Positions 53,980 through 63,385 of a stretch of DNA of 64,000 nucleotides are shown here, in pieces; position 1 is the first letter of the stretch, and every line of letters begins with the position of its first letter. Source of the stretch: Castellaniella sp. MT123 (lineage in GTDB: Bacteria > Pseudomonadota > Gammaproteobacteria > Burkholderiales > Burkholderiaceae_B). A program made the position numbers and the translations under genes. The notes under the pieces were generated by a model. That model saw only the letters and a program-made list of their open reading frames with translations. It had not been told where the DNA came from and did not search any database. The stretch is taken from the NCBI RefSeq assembly GCF_039614765.1, contig NZ_CP154879.1:682001-746000 (forward strand), written 5' to 3'.

Positions 53980-54999
53980 TTACCCAGGCCCAGGCCGTCG
54001 CGGCTCGAACCACAGTTCCTTCAGCCGGAACCGTTCGAAATACAGCACGATGTCCACGGTCTGGCGCAGGAATGCCTGGATGGTGGCCAGGTCCAGATTG
54101 CCGCCCGTGGGCGACTGTTTGATGAGCACGGCCAGCCGTTCGAACGTGTCGGCTGCGCCGTTCGCGTGCGTAGTGGTCACTGACCCCGGATGCCCGGTGT
54201 TCAGCGCCGCCAGATAATCCCAGGTCTCGGGCCCGCGCAGCTCAGCCAGAAAAATCCGATCTGGCGATAAGCGCATGCAGGCCGCCAGGCTGTCGGTGGC
54301 CGAGACCCGCCCGCGTGTGCCGCCGTACATCAAGTGGATGCAGTTGCGGTGGCGCGGCAGGATGAGCTCGTGCACGTCCTCGATGGTGATGAGCCGTTCA
54401 TCGACGGGCACCCGGTCGATGAGCGAGCGGGCAAAGGTGGTTTTGCCCGACCCCGTGGCCCCGGCCACGACCAGGTTCTTGCGCGCCTGAATGGCCGCGT
54501 GCAGGAAGGCGGGGATGTCGCCAGCGGATTTGAGCGCCATGAGCTGCTGGTCCGTCGCAGACAGGCCACCTGCTTCGCGTTGCGCAGCGATGTCCTCGAC
54601 CGTATCGAATGCCCCCTGCGCCTGCAGTTCATCCAGTGTGAAGGCCGCCTGGGTGTGCTTGCGGATGTTGATGGCCATCGTCCCGTCCAGGCAGGCTGGG
54701 GGCTGCACGATCTGGCCGCGTTCGCCGCCCGGCAGCAGCACCGACAGAATTGGTGCTTTGGCCATGTGGTTGTAGGCCGCCAGGGCCGTGGCCAGGGCTT
54801 CCAGATGCGGATAGGTCAGCATCTCGCAGTCATGCAGCTGCCAGGCACCACGGACACGGGTGTAGATTTCGCCCGCCCGCACGATGGCGATTTCCGTGAC
54901 GGCGGGATCGGCCAGGTGGGGGGCGAGCGGCCGCAAAAAGGTGTTGACCGCAATCGCCCGGTCAAAGGGCAGCGGCTCAGGGGATGGGTTCAAGGTCAT
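53980..54999 (-). CDS. virB11: VirB11-type traffic ATPase
   Basis: 339 residues from the ATG at 54999, within the last codons of virB10. Walker A VVAGATGSGKTTFARSL; ITIEDVHEL (Asp/Glu box); His-box region ELRGPETWDYLAALNTGHPGSVTTTHANGA. Hexameric ATPase at the inner face of the channel, powering pilus and substrate switching. The longer frame upstream is merely virB10 out of phase. Last gene of the cluster. Confidence 0.95.
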   Translation of the reverse strand: MTLNPSPEPLPFDRAIAVNTFLRPLAPHLADPAVTEIAIVRAGEIYTRVRGAWQLHDCEMLTYPHLEALATALAAYNHMAKAPILSVLLPGGERGQIVQPPACLDGTMAINIRKHTQAAFTLDELQAQGAFDTVEDIAAQREAGGLSATDQQLMALKSAGDIPAFLHAAIQARKNLVVAGATGSGKTTFARSLIDRVPVDERLITIEDVHELILPRHRNCIHLMYGGTRGRVSATDSLAACMRLSPDRIFLAELRGPETWDYLAALNTGHPGSVTTTHANGAADTFERLAVLIKQSPTGGNLDLATIQAFLRQTVDIVLYFERFRLKELWFEPRRPGPG

Positions 55000-56095
55000 A
55001 GACTTGGCTGAAGTCCAGGTCACGCGCGACCATGATGCCGATGCGCGTGCCCTGGTTCTTGTAGAGGGTTGGGGGGATGTCGAGTGACTTTTCCAGGATC
55101 TTGGCGACGACCTCCTGGCCGCCTTCGCGGGTGTTGTCAAAGCGGATGTTGTTGCTGCCAGACTGCCCTTGGTTGGCCGCCCAGCTGCCGAAGTCTCCGA
55201 CCAGCGACAGCAGGATGGCGTTGCCAAAGCGCTGCCAGAAATGATTGTCGATATGGCCATCCAGACCAGCTTCGCCCAAGGGGCCGGTGCCGAGTGACCC
55301 AAGATTGACGATCACGCCTGCCGGAGTTTCCAGCCGGTTCCAGGTGACGAAGGCGCGGGCCTGGCCCTGCACGATCCCGCCGGACTGGTAGCCCGTGAAC
55401 TTGGTGCCTGCGTCGATCAGTTTCACCTTGCCGTTGGTGCTCATCACGTCGTGGGTGGCTAGACACGTCAACAGCCCCGCCTGGGTGCTCACCAGCTTGG
55501 TTTGCAGCGTGCAGTCGATCATGGTGCCCTGGGTGAGCAGGAAATTGCGGTTGCCCAGTTGGCCTGCGACAGAAGGGGCGAGCTCCAGCGGCCGCAGCTT
55601 GTCGGCTAGGGGACCGGCATCGGCAAGCGGCCCGCCGGGACCAGTGGGGTGGCTGGCTGCAGCGCCGCCATCGGTGGAACCGGCATTCAGGGGGCTCGCG
55701 AGCCTGCGCTGGGCGACTTCATCGACGGGCGGCGGTGCGGCAGGCATGGGCGGCGGCACATAGTAGGTGTGGCTTGGTTCTGCGGCTGGAGGCGGTGCTT
55801 CTGGCTTGATTGTTGGGGCCGGGCGTTCGACCTTGGGAGCTGTCAGGCGGTTGGTGATGCCGCTTTGATCGGCCTCCAGGCCGGTGGTGTTGGCCTGCTC
55901 GGTATCGCGGCTCCAGGCCTTGAGCAGCACGCCTGCTGCCACGGCGACGGCCACGAGGATGGTGAGCCACAGAAAGGCCCGCGCACCGCGTGGGGCGCTG
56001 TGGCCGGTAGCGCCCAGGTCCAGGGGCTCGCGGTGCAGGGGTTCACGCTCCAACGGCTCGCGCTCCAGCTTCGGGTGGGGTTGTTCATCGTTCAT
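54977..56095 (-). CDS. virB10: VirB10-type T4SS scaffold
   Basis: 372 residues: cytosolic charged N-terminus, one membrane helix (FLWLTILVAVAVAAGVLL), a proline-rich periplasmic linker (PAPTIKPEAPPPAAEP), and the C-terminal VirB10 domain (LTQGTMIDCTLQTKLVSTQAGLLTCLATHDVMS, GIVQGQARAFVTWNRLETP, GEAGLDGHIDNHFWQRFGNAILLS). It spans both membranes in the core complex. Overlaps virB9 by 4 bp. Confidence 0.95.
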   Translation of the reverse strand: MNDEQPHPKLEREPLEREPLHREPLDLGATGHSAPRGARAFLWLTILVAVAVAAGVLLKAWSRDTEQANTTGLEADQSGITNRLTAPKVERPAPTIKPEAPPPAAEPSHTYYVPPPMPAAPPPVDEVAQRRLASPLNAGSTDGGAAASHPTGPGGPLADAGPLADKLRPLELAPSVAGQLGNRNFLLTQGTMIDCTLQTKLVSTQAGLLTCLATHDVMSTNGKVKLIDAGTKFTGYQSGGIVQGQARAFVTWNRLETPAGVIVNLGSLGTGPLGEAGLDGHIDNHFWQRFGNAILLSLVGDFGSWAANQGQSGSNNIRFDNTREGGQEVVAKILEKSLDIPPTLYKNQGTRIGIMVARDLDFSQVYDLEPIP

Positions 56096-57009
56096 GGGGT
56101 ATTCCTTGCTGGGCTCACTTCTCGAACCCGGAAAGAGGGCACGGGCATGCTCGAGGATTGGCTGCTTACTGCCTGTGATTCGACCGACTGGGACCGTGAA
56201 GATTGACCCTTGATCCGCCGCTTGACCGTTGGCGATGTCGTCCCGGTATGCGCCGGTGGCGGCGTTGCGCCATAGGTCTCGTTATGGATGGCGAGCACCA
56301 GATCGCCCAAGCGCAGATGCCACAGGGTCGAGGTGCGGTGCAGTACCAGGGTGCGGTCGTCGGCCATGTGGAAGTTGGTGATGACTTCCTGGCCGTCGGG
56401 TGTGACTCGATAGACCGCTGGAATATCTGCACCGGGGGCAAATTGCAGCCAGGTCTGGCGGCCATCGTCCCAGGCGTGGACTGGGGCAATCGCCGCGTCG
56501 CCGCTTCGGGTGTAGGCCAGCCAGTTAACGCGGGTGGGGGTCGCCTGTAGGGATCGCTTGATGGCAGCTTGCTGGGCAGCCTGGTCGCGCTTGCGGGCTT
56601 CGACGTCTGGATACCGGATGACGAGCTTATAGAGGGCCGGAGCGCTGCGGCTGTCGCTGTAGGACAGCCGGAAACTGTAATCGCGCTGGTCAGTCACCAC
56701 GATCAGATTGGTGTTGGCGTCCTCGGCCGTGGGCTTGAAGAACAGGTGATTGTCCTTGTAGGTGAAGGCATAGGCGCTGCTGTCGCCAAAGACGTGATAG
56801 ACGTAGTGTTCGTCTGGGGCCAGCACGATGTGGGTGGCCACACCGATTACGGCGTCCAGCTGGATCACGTCGGCCGGGTTGTAGTTCACAGTGCGCACAC
56901 GATGGTCCAGACGCGAGGATCTGGGGGTTTCCAGGGCCAGGGCGGGCCCTGCAAGCGCCAGGCTCAGCATCAGGGCCAGTGCCTGGCGGCTGGGGAAGTG
57001 GTCAAACAT
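56092..57009 (-). CDS. virB9: VirB9-type outer-membrane core component
   Basis: 305 residues with signal peptide (to GPALALE). Motifs: DHRVRTVNYNPADVIQLDAVIGVATHIVLAPDEHYVYHVFGD, FFKPTAEDANTNLIVVTDQRDYSFRL, the C-terminal domain near ADDRTLVLHRTSTLWHLRLGDLVLAIHNETYG. It forms the outer ring with VirB7 and VirB10. The last ~50 residues are a Ser-rich extension without similarity. Confidence 0.93.
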   Translation of the reverse strand: MFDHFPSRQALALMLSLALAGPALALETPRSSRLDHRVRTVNYNPADVIQLDAVIGVATHIVLAPDEHYVYHVFGDSSAYAFTYKDNHLFFKPTAEDANTNLIVVTDQRDYSFRLSYSDSRSAPALYKLVIRYPDVEARKRDQAAQQAAIKRSLQATPTRVNWLAYTRSGDAAIAPVHAWDDGRQTWLQFAPGADIPAVYRVTPDGQEVITNFHMADDRTLVLHRTSTLWHLRLGDLVLAIHNETYGATPPPAHTGTTSPTVKRRIKGQSSRSQSVESQAVSSQSSSMPVPSFRVREVSPARNTP

Positions 57010-57036
57010 GGGATTTCCTTCTGATGCGGTCTGACG

Positions 57037-57723
57037 TCAACGCGAGAGATCAGCGGCCAGGTCGTAGCGCGTTACCTGAAAGCCCAGCGGATTGCGCCGG
57101 GCCACGGCTTCGGTGAGCGGCACATCGGCGTACTGGTAGGCCATGGTGGCGATCAGGTGGCGTACCTTGTTGGTCTCGCCCGTGGTCACGTCGCGCTCGG
57201 TCTTGGAAAAGCGCACGATGGCGGCCTGGTTGGCCCCGAGCGTAATGGAATGCACCTGCACATCCACCGTGCCCTGGGTGCCCAGGCGGGTGGTGACGGC
57301 CTCGGGGCCTTCAAAGCGTTTGCCGTAGGCCGTCTGGATGGGCGGCGAAGACAGCAGGGCGCAGGTATCGAATTGCTCCTGAATGGTCTGCCAGCTGTAG
57401 CCTTCGCAGTTCAGCACATAGCTGTTCAGGAAATACTTGGCGATGCGCTGGCCGTAGTCCTCCAGCGGCTGGCCCAGACGGCTGACGTGCTCGATGCCGC
57501 CGGTGGCGTCGTCCACGCGCACCACATACATTTCGGGCGGCTGCTTCAGGGGCGTGAGGCCCAGCACCGCGCCCACGGCTACCAGTGCCAGGGTGCCAGC
57601 GGCGAGCGCCACCTGCCAGGCCCGTTTGCGACTGGCAATGAGCTCGCCCAGATGATCGCGTTCCAGGCCTCGGGATCGCTCCAGGTAGGCAGCGATGTCT
57701 TCAGATTTGAGGGTGTCGGCCAT
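57037..57723 (-). CDS. virB8: VirB8-type T4SS assembly factor
   Basis: 228 residues: short cytosolic N-terminus, one membrane helix (AWQVALAAGTLALVAVGAVLGL), and a periplasmic domain (PPEMYVVRVDDATGGIEHVSRL, IAKYFLNSYVLNCEGYSWQTIQEQFDTCALLS, VRHLIATMAYQYADVPLTEAVARRNPLGFQVTRYDLAADL). It nucleates the translocation channel. Three bases separate it from virB7. Confidence 0.94.
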   Translation of the reverse strand: MADTLKSEDIAAYLERSRGLERDHLGELIASRKRAWQVALAAGTLALVAVGAVLGLTPLKQPPEMYVVRVDDATGGIEHVSRLGQPLEDYGQRIAKYFLNSYVLNCEGYSWQTIQEQFDTCALLSSPPIQTAYGKRFEGPEAVTTRLGTQGTVDVQVHSITLGANQAAIVRFSKTERDVTTGETNKVRHLIATMAYQYADVPLTEAVARRNPLGFQVTRYDLAADLSR

Positions 57724-57726
57724 GGT

Positions 57727-57864
57727 TCAGGCTCCGTCAAACGAGGGTGGTGTGGCGTTCACTGGCACGCGGGGAGAATCGGCGGGCTGCGGCGGCTGGG
57801 GCGCGTGAAAGGCGCAGCCAGCCAGCAGCCCTGTGAATACCAGGACGGCGATGAAGGATTTCAT
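57727..57864 (-). CDS. virB7: VirB7-type lipoprotein
   Basis: 45 residues, MKSFIAVLVFTGLLAGCAFH and then a proline-rich tail. The lipobox LLAGC and location between virB8 and virB6 identify it as VirB7. It anchors the outer ring to the outer membrane. The lipidation ties it to Lgt activity. Confidence 0.85.
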   Translation of the reverse strand: MKSFIAVLVFTGLLAGCAFHAPQPPQPADSPRVPVNATPPSFDGA

Positions 57865-57945
57865 GGGTACAGGGCTCCTAGCCTGCCGGGGTGCGGCAGG
57901 CGGATCAGAGGTGGGAGGGCCGAACCAGCGGCTGGCCGGAAGGGA

Positions 57946-58896
57946 TTACTTGGCGCGGGGGCGCAACATGCTGCGCAGGCGCAGCACCGAGAAGGCTCCG
58001 TGGGCAGCTGCACCGATACCCAGACGAGCGCCGAAGCCGTTGGACAGGCCAGCGGCCAAGCCGGGGAGCATGATCATGACGACCAGGCTGGCGATGCCGA
58101 CCAATACCTGAGCACCAAAGAGCGACAACACATCAGTAATGCCTTTTTCGGTTTCGGTGGCGATCATCTGGATGAGTTGGATATTTATCTGCAGCAGCAG
58201 CCCGAAGATGAGGCCTGCCAACAGTGCCAGAAACACGAAGTTCAAGGCCTGAGAAACCCAGCTGTTGAACAATGGCTTGGTGGGCTCAAACAGGGTGGCC
58301 GCAATGAAAATGGGCCCGGTGGCCACGACCAAAGCCATACCGACCTTGCAGACGACGATGATGACCATGATGATGCTGCCTACCATGGCCGAACTGAAGC
58401 TCACCAGCGTGGCCAGAATGCTGACCAGCACTTCACGGGTCGATGGCATGAAGTTGTACCAGGGCTGTTTGCTGGCGCCCATCATGGCGTTGGATGCTTC
58501 GCCTGTTTCCTGCTGCAGCTTGTCCACTTCTTCGGCCACGCTGCCAGTGCCCAGGGCAAGCTGGGTCACGTCGTCTGGCAGAGCGACCATGGCTTTGGCA
58601 ATGTCGTTCTGGTACAGCCCACCGGCACCAAAGAACAAGGAAATGATGACCACCAGGATGGCCTTGCGAAAGAACTCGGTGACGGTCATGCCGCCCTGTC
58701 CGCGCATCAGGGCAAAGGCGTAGATCACGAACTGCAGGGTAAGCCCCACGACGATGACCGGCATCAGGGCCTCGAACAGGGCCTGCATAGGGCCGTTGAC
58801 GGCATCACTCAGGACGTTTTCTGTCTGGCTCATCACCCACTGTGCAATGTTGTCGGCATCTGAAGGCGGTGTGACGGAAGTTTCAAATCCGGCCAT
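57946..58896 (-). CDS. virB6: VirB6-type polytopic channel protein
   Basis: 316 residues with six or more hydrophobic helices (e.g. VIVVGLTLQFVIYAFALM, AILVVIISLFFGAGGLY, GSIIMVIIVVCKVGMALVVATGPIFIAATLFEPTKPLFNSWVSQALNF). The long central loop (VAEEVDKLQQETGEASNAMM) is periplasmic. Typical VirB6/TrbL core with TRP-type GPIFIA motif. Forms the inner-membrane pore. 9 bp after virB5's end. Confidence 0.93.
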   Translation of the reverse strand: MAGFETSVTPPSDADNIAQWVMSQTENVLSDAVNGPMQALFEALMPVIVVGLTLQFVIYAFALMRGQGGMTVTEFFRKAILVVIISLFFGAGGLYQNDIAKAMVALPDDVTQLALGTGSVAEEVDKLQQETGEASNAMMGASKQPWYNFMPSTREVLVSILATLVSFSSAMVGSIIMVIIVVCKVGMALVVATGPIFIAATLFEPTKPLFNSWVSQALNFVFLALLAGLIFGLLLQINIQLIQMIATETEKGITDVLSLFGAQVLVGIASLVVMIMLPGLAAGLSNGFGARLGIGAAAHGAFSVLRLRSMLRPRAK

Positions 58897-58905
58897 GGTC
58901 TTGCC

Positions 58906-59616
58906 TTATGGTTGTGGGTTTACGGCGTCGCCTTCGCTCTTGCCCGATTTGTTGCCGAACCATCCGCCATAGACGCGTTCTGCACGGGCCTGCAGCAGAT
59001 GACGTTCAGCTTCCAGCTGCTGGGAGGCCAACTGGATCCGCACCTGTTCGGCCTGGATATTGGCCTGTTCGATCTGGATGCGGGCCTGCAGTTCTGCAAT
59101 TTCCTTCGGGTTGGTGGTCTGATTGATTTTGTCCTGCAGGGCATCCACATTGGCCAGGCGTCGGGTCATCGAATCGTAGGCGCGTTCGCTCATGGCCTTG
59201 GACGTGGCCTCGATGTTCAGGGCCCGTTTGGACAGGGCCTGGCGATCCTCCTGAAAATTGACGGGGGCCATCACTTGATCGGTGATCCGGTCCACATCCC
59301 CGTCCAGGCTGGATCCACCGGAGCGGTCGAGCAGATCCTGGGCGCTATTGGGCAGGGCCGCACGCAGCTGGTTGCGGATATCCGGGTTGCCAACCACGTT
59401 GCCGTAGCCACTGGACTGTGTGAAGGCAGCCAGCTGGCTTTTGGCGGTCGCCAGTTGTTCGGTCAGGTTTTTCAGCTGGTCTCGGGCGGTGAGCAACTGT
59501 TCCTGTAGCTGGGCGATGGTGGCGGCGTCGATGGTGGGGATGCCACTGGCGTGGGCTGGGCTCATGAAAGCAGCGGACAGGGCAATGCCCGCCGCAAGCA
59601 GCTTGCAGCGTGTCAT
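58906..59616 (-). CDS. virB5: VirB5-type minor pilin
   Basis: 236 residues from the ATG at 59616; a longer frame is unlikely. Signal peptide (SAAFMSPAHA), then a coiled-coil domain rich in Gln/Ala: TIAQLQEQLLTARDQLKNLTEQLATAKSQLAAFTQSSG, GNPDIRNQLRAALPNSAQDLLDRSG, KEIAELQARIQIEQANIQAEQVRIQLASQQLEAERHLLQARAE. Fits VirB5/TraC at the pilus tip. Confidence 0.93.
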   Translation of the reverse strand: MTRCKLLAAGIALSAAFMSPAHASGIPTIDAATIAQLQEQLLTARDQLKNLTEQLATAKSQLAAFTQSSGYGNVVGNPDIRNQLRAALPNSAQDLLDRSGGSSLDGDVDRITDQVMAPVNFQEDRQALSKRALNIEATSKAMSERAYDSMTRRLANVDALQDKINQTTNPKEIAELQARIQIEQANIQAEQVRIQLASQQLEAERHLLQARAERVYGGWFGNKSGKSEGDAVNPQP

Positions 59617-59701
59617 GGGAACTCCAAGGAAAGATGGGCAGCAGACGCTACCCAGGAATGGGCCTGTCCTTTCAGGTAGGCCCATCAGGTTGGCTGGTAG
59701 A

Positions 59702-60085
59702 TCAGCTGCGCTTTTTCGTCAGCTCGGCTTCGTACTCGGCCTGGGTAATGCGTTTGGCCGTTGTGCCATCCGTGGTGATCTGATCGGAGGCTTCGTCATA
59801 GGCAATGTGTTTGGTGCCTGCCACGACCAGAATATTGTCAGCATCACCAGGCGTCGCTGGAGCGGTGTGAACCCGGTAGCCAACCTTGCCGATGTTGTTC
59901 CAGCCGTTCACGGTGAACAGCAGGCTGTCGCCATTGCGCTTGATGTGGATGAGGGTGGGCGGATAACGCCCCAGGTCGGTCAACCAATACCCCACGAACT
60001 TCTCCCCATCCGGTTCCGTCTTGCATCCGCCCAGGAAGGTCAGCAGGGTGGCGCCGGCGGTGGCAATGAAATGTCGTCGATTCAT
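59702..60085 (-). CDS. Entry-exclusion-like lipoprotein
   Basis: 127 residues from the ATG at 60085; signal peptide MNRRHFIATAGATLLTFLGGC with lipobox LGGC. The N-terminus has an RR pair before the hydrophobic stretch. Mature part CKTEPDGEKFVGYWLTDLGRYPPTLIHIKRNGDSLLFTVNGWNN reads as a small beta-barrel lipoprotein. Lipoproteins at this position next to virB5 in IncN/IncW-type plasmids are Eex proteins that block redundant entry. Function inferred. Confidence 0.7.
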   Translation of the reverse strand: MNRRHFIATAGATLLTFLGGCKTEPDGEKFVGYWLTDLGRYPPTLIHIKRNGDSLLFTVNGWNNIGKVGYRVHTAPATPGDADNILVVAGTKHIAYDEASDQITTDGTTAKRITQAEYEAELTKKRS

Positions 60086-60279
60086 GGGGTGTCCTGTGGT
60101 GATGGGTTGGTAGGGTTCGCCTGGTGCCGCTTGAAGGTGGCCCAGGCATCGGCCACGCTGCAGGCGGGCCCAGCTTTTGTAAGCCAGGTCGCGCGCTCTG
60201 TCGGTTTCAGGATGTTCCACCAGGCCATGCCCATCGCTTCGTCAGCGGTGGGTGGCCGGTCAAGGTTTGCAGGGGTCAT
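60082..60279 (-). CDS. Small plasmid protein coupled to the exclusion gene
   Basis: 65 residues from the ATG at 60279, which overlaps the upstream stop in ATGA; its own stop overlaps the Eex start the same way. Sequence MTPANLDRPPTADEAMGMAWWNILKPTERATWLTKAGPACSVADAWATFKRH. Soluble, no domain known. The double coupling makes it a genuine member of the virB operon. Similar small W-rich proteins are seen in related backbones. Confidence 0.7.
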   Translation of the reverse strand: MTPANLDRPPTADEAMGMAWWNILKPTERATWLTKAGPACSVADAWATFKRHQANPTNPSPQDTP

Positions 60280-60851
60280 AGACATAGGTCGGGGCCCTCC
60301 TGTTCATGCGTCGGTGCCTGTAGTTGCAGAGGGTGATCGAAGCGCACGCCGATGAGATCGGCAATCCGCTGGATGTCCGACGGTTCTGGCCGATGGCCAT
60401 TCACTTCGTGGATGTGCAGGCTGTAATACTTGTGTACACCTTGCCCGAAATACTCCTGATCTTCGCGCGGGGTGCTGGATGAAAACCAGAGATACGGCGT
60501 GTGGCGGGGATCGGAGGCAGAAGCCAGGTCCAGGCCGTAGTCCTGGCCGATGCGCTGCAGCGTGTCGGTATCGACCGTTTCGCGCTCGATTTCAGCGGTG
60601 CCTTCGCTGAATTGGCCTGCCTCTCGGTCTTCAGGTGTCCAGCGTTCGCCATAGATCGAAATCAGGAAGCGTTCTCCGGGGTGACCTGATTTTGGTTCGG
60701 AGTCAGGTAGGCCGATACGGTCATAAAAGGCGGGGTCGTGCTGGTGGTGATCCTGCGCTGATTGAAGATCGTTTTGTTTCGACTGTTCCAGATCCCGGCG
60801 GTGCGACTCGTTCGCGCGCAGCCGATCCTGAGCATGGGATTCATGCTTCAT
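60276..60851 (-). CDS. Hypothetical T4SS-operon protein
   Basis: 191 residues, hydrophilic, with a His/Gln/Asp-rich N-terminus (ESHAQDRLRANESHRRDLEQSKQNDLQSAQDHHQHDP) and a compact region RFLISIYGERWTPEDREAGQFSEGTAEIERETVDTDTLQRIGQDYG. No signal or membrane helix, so cytosolic. It lies between virB4 (105 bp) and the small gene. No family recognised. Confidence 0.6.
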   Translation of the reverse strand: MKHESHAQDRLRANESHRRDLEQSKQNDLQSAQDHHQHDPAFYDRIGLPDSEPKSGHPGERFLISIYGERWTPEDREAGQFSEGTAEIERETVDTDTLQRIGQDYGLDLASASDPRHTPYLWFSSSTPREDQEYFGQGVHKYYSLHIHEVNGHRPEPSDIQRIADLIGVRFDHPLQLQAPTHEQEGPDLCL

Positions 60852-60955
60852 GGTGTGGTTTCCTTGTGTGGGACGCGTGCGGCGATCATCTTCGTGGCGT
60901 CACGAAAATGGTCTGGGTGGTTTTTTGATGGCGGCCTGACTTGGGCCTGGATTGC

Positions 60956-63385
60956 CTAACGGTGAGTCTGTCGAACGGCCGCAAGATAGACCGGCAGCCA
61001 GGCAGCGGGGTCCGAACCCGCCTGGGCCACGGCCTGTTCTGCAATTTCGGCCATATCAGGGCTGCCGGAGAACACCAGCAACTCGTCTTCGCAGCCGGAC
61101 AGGTCCAGCTGCGCCACGGTGACACTCGCCCCCTGCTTGACCAGGAATTTGCGGCTGGCTTCGCCCAGGCTTTGCAGCAGGGCGAATTCCGCAGGTGTGA
61201 GCCCGAAGCCTTCGATGTAATCGCGGGCGCGGGCCTTGGGGTTGGGCAAGAGGATGAGCGTCGCGGTCTGCTGCACCAGGGACGGCCCCACCGGGTTTTC
61301 GGTGATGGCCCCCGGTTCCTGGGTAGCAAAGGCAAGCACGCCGTTCTTTTTGCGGATCGTGCGGCTCGCGTCCTGCATGGACTCCTGAAAGTGCGCGTCC
61401 TTTAGGGGGTGCTGGCACTCGTCGTACAGATTGATGATGCGCCGCCCGTCGTGCAGGGCGTCGATCCGATGCTTCAGATACAGGGTGGCGGCCCCGCGCA
61501 CGTCATCATCATCCAGCAGTTCGGTCAGATCAAAGCCAAAGATTGCAGGCTTGCCGCTCGCGGCCTCCAGATCCAGGTGATCGCCGGGATTGTCGAACAC
61601 CCAGCCGTATTCCCCGCCCTGACACCAGGGGGCGAGTCGCGCATGGATGGTGCTGTGCGACTCGTCTTCGCTGTAGGGGTTCGGAAGCAGGGTGTTCAGG
61701 GTTGAAAACGTGCGTGCTGGCCGGTCGATAAGCGTCACCAGCTGCTGCACGGCCTGGGTGATATCGGCCCGCTGGCGAGTGCTGACCGCTTCGCCCCGGC
61801 GTTCGGCCAGGTAGACGACCAGGCGCACCATGAAGGCGACATTGCCCTTGGTGGGCTCCATCTGAAACGGGTTCCAGCCGGTCGCTTCGCCCAGGCGGAT
61901 GTTGAAGTAGCGCCCACCCAGGGCCATGATGAGCACCTGCATGCCCTGGTCCTTGTCCCAGACCACGCAGGCAGCCCCGAATTTCTGCGCCTGGGTCAGC
62001 AACATGCCTTGCAGCACGGTTTTGCCGGTGCCTGTCATGCCGATGATCAGGGTGTTGCCCGGGCGGCGTTTGCCGGTTTCGTCCAGGTCTTCCGTGGAGG
62101 CATGGAAGTTGAAGAAAAAGGGCGATCCCGTCTGTGTTTTCAGCATGGTGACGGCTGGCCCCCAGGGATTTCCGGCAGGCTTGCCCGTCAGTTGGTTGTG
62201 CAGGCTGGAAAAGCACAGGAAATTCAGGGAGGTCACAGGCACGGGCCGAGGCCGCCAATGCCAGTTGCCCGGCAGTTGCGCCCAGAACCCGGCTTCCAAG
62301 GCCCGGTCCAGGGGCCGGAAGCCTACGGCGTCTTCGGCCAGGGCGGTGGCCGTCTGCGCCAGTGCCTGACGCACACTGTCTGCCGAGATGCCATACACCA
62401 GGAGGGTGGCATGGTGATCCCCCAGGCCCAGACGGGCCGATGTCAGATCGTCCATCACTTCGGCCAGTTGCGTGACCTGACTGACCGAATCGTCACCTGA
62501 GTCCACAAGCAGCTTGTGGTGTTTCTTGACGAGTTTCTTGGCGGCGGCTCCTGTGTGACTGCCCCAGGATTGCGTCAGCACAAACTCATGGGGCAGGCCC
62601 AGCAGCCGGTCCAGGTGGCCCGGTTTGGTGGCTTCCGGGTAGTCGCGCAATTCCATCATGCCAAAGAGGCGTGACCCGGCGACAGTGCGCAGTTCGCCCA
62701 ACTCGCCGTGGCGGCCAAAGATGGGACGGGCCTGCGGCAGGGTTTCGCGCAGCCGTTCCCGGCTGATCGGCACGGGCCGATGGGTGCCCGACAGCAGGAA
62801 TCCCAGAAATTCAGCCGTTTCGCTGAACGCCAGCCCCTGGCGATCCACGATGCCGAGGATCTGCGGATCGTAGCGGTACAGGCCTGCGGTCAGTGCCCGC
62901 ACGGCGCTGTCCAGGCGCTCGATGGATTCATCCTGCCAGTGAGCCAGGCGTTTTGCATCCGCCTTTTCCAGGCTGGCGAAGGTGCCCAGCACAGGGTCTG
63001 CGACGGGGTGAATCAGCACACTCAGGTACAGGTCATTGACCATTAGCCCCGCGGTGTCGAATGTCGCCCGGTAGGCCGCATCAAATCGGGTGGCGAAAGG
63101 TTGTGCAAACGTGCTGTCGGGATATTCCGTCACACGCCTGCGGATGATGTGAGAATACAGGCCGAGCGAGCCCATGGGTAGGCCGCGCAGCACATTGTGC
63201 AGGGCCTCGATCCAGTCTGTCAGTTCAGCCTGGCCGTAGGCGTCCGGTGCCCGACCAGCGACCTTGATGACCGCCAGGTATTCGTGGTTGTCGCAGGCAA
63301 TGATGCGGTCGGTGACATGGTGGGAATAGGGCAGATAGCGGGAAACCAGCCGTTCATCAACGGCCAGTGCGGTGGCTGCGGTCAT
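60956..63385 (-). CDS. virB4: VirB4-type T4SS ATPase
   Basis: 809 residues, starting MTAATALAVDERLVSRYLPYSHHVTDRIIACDNHEYLAVIKV. CagE/TrbE/VirB family domain in the first ~420 residues; Walker A LIIGMTGTGKTVLQGMLLTQAQ; ERRGEAVSTRQRADI; Walker B region RRIINLYDECQHPLKD and final GVLAFATQEPGAI. Powers pilus assembly and substrate transport. Overlaps virB3 by 4 bp. Confidence 0.95.
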   Translation of the reverse strand: MTAATALAVDERLVSRYLPYSHHVTDRIIACDNHEYLAVIKVAGRAPDAYGQAELTDWIEALHNVLRGLPMGSLGLYSHIIRRRVTEYPDSTFAQPFATRFDAAYRATFDTAGLMVNDLYLSVLIHPVADPVLGTFASLEKADAKRLAHWQDESIERLDSAVRALTAGLYRYDPQILGIVDRQGLAFSETAEFLGFLLSGTHRPVPISRERLRETLPQARPIFGRHGELGELRTVAGSRLFGMMELRDYPEATKPGHLDRLLGLPHEFVLTQSWGSHTGAAAKKLVKKHHKLLVDSGDDSVSQVTQLAEVMDDLTSARLGLGDHHATLLVYGISADSVRQALAQTATALAEDAVGFRPLDRALEAGFWAQLPGNWHWRPRPVPVTSLNFLCFSSLHNQLTGKPAGNPWGPAVTMLKTQTGSPFFFNFHASTEDLDETGKRRPGNTLIIGMTGTGKTVLQGMLLTQAQKFGAACVVWDKDQGMQVLIMALGGRYFNIRLGEATGWNPFQMEPTKGNVAFMVRLVVYLAERRGEAVSTRQRADITQAVQQLVTLIDRPARTFSTLNTLLPNPYSEDESHSTIHARLAPWCQGGEYGWVFDNPGDHLDLEAASGKPAIFGFDLTELLDDDDVRGAATLYLKHRIDALHDGRRIINLYDECQHPLKDAHFQESMQDASRTIRKKNGVLAFATQEPGAITENPVGPSLVQQTATLILLPNPKARARDYIEGFGLTPAEFALLQSLGEASRKFLVKQGASVTVAQLDLSGCEDELLVFSGSPDMAEIAEQAVAQAGSDPAAWLPVYLAAVRQTHR

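Noticed and set aside
57157-58863. 568-codon plus-strand frame across virB8-virB6
   Set aside because: Antisense to three VirB genes with defined motifs; composition is His/Gln/Gly-rich shadow.
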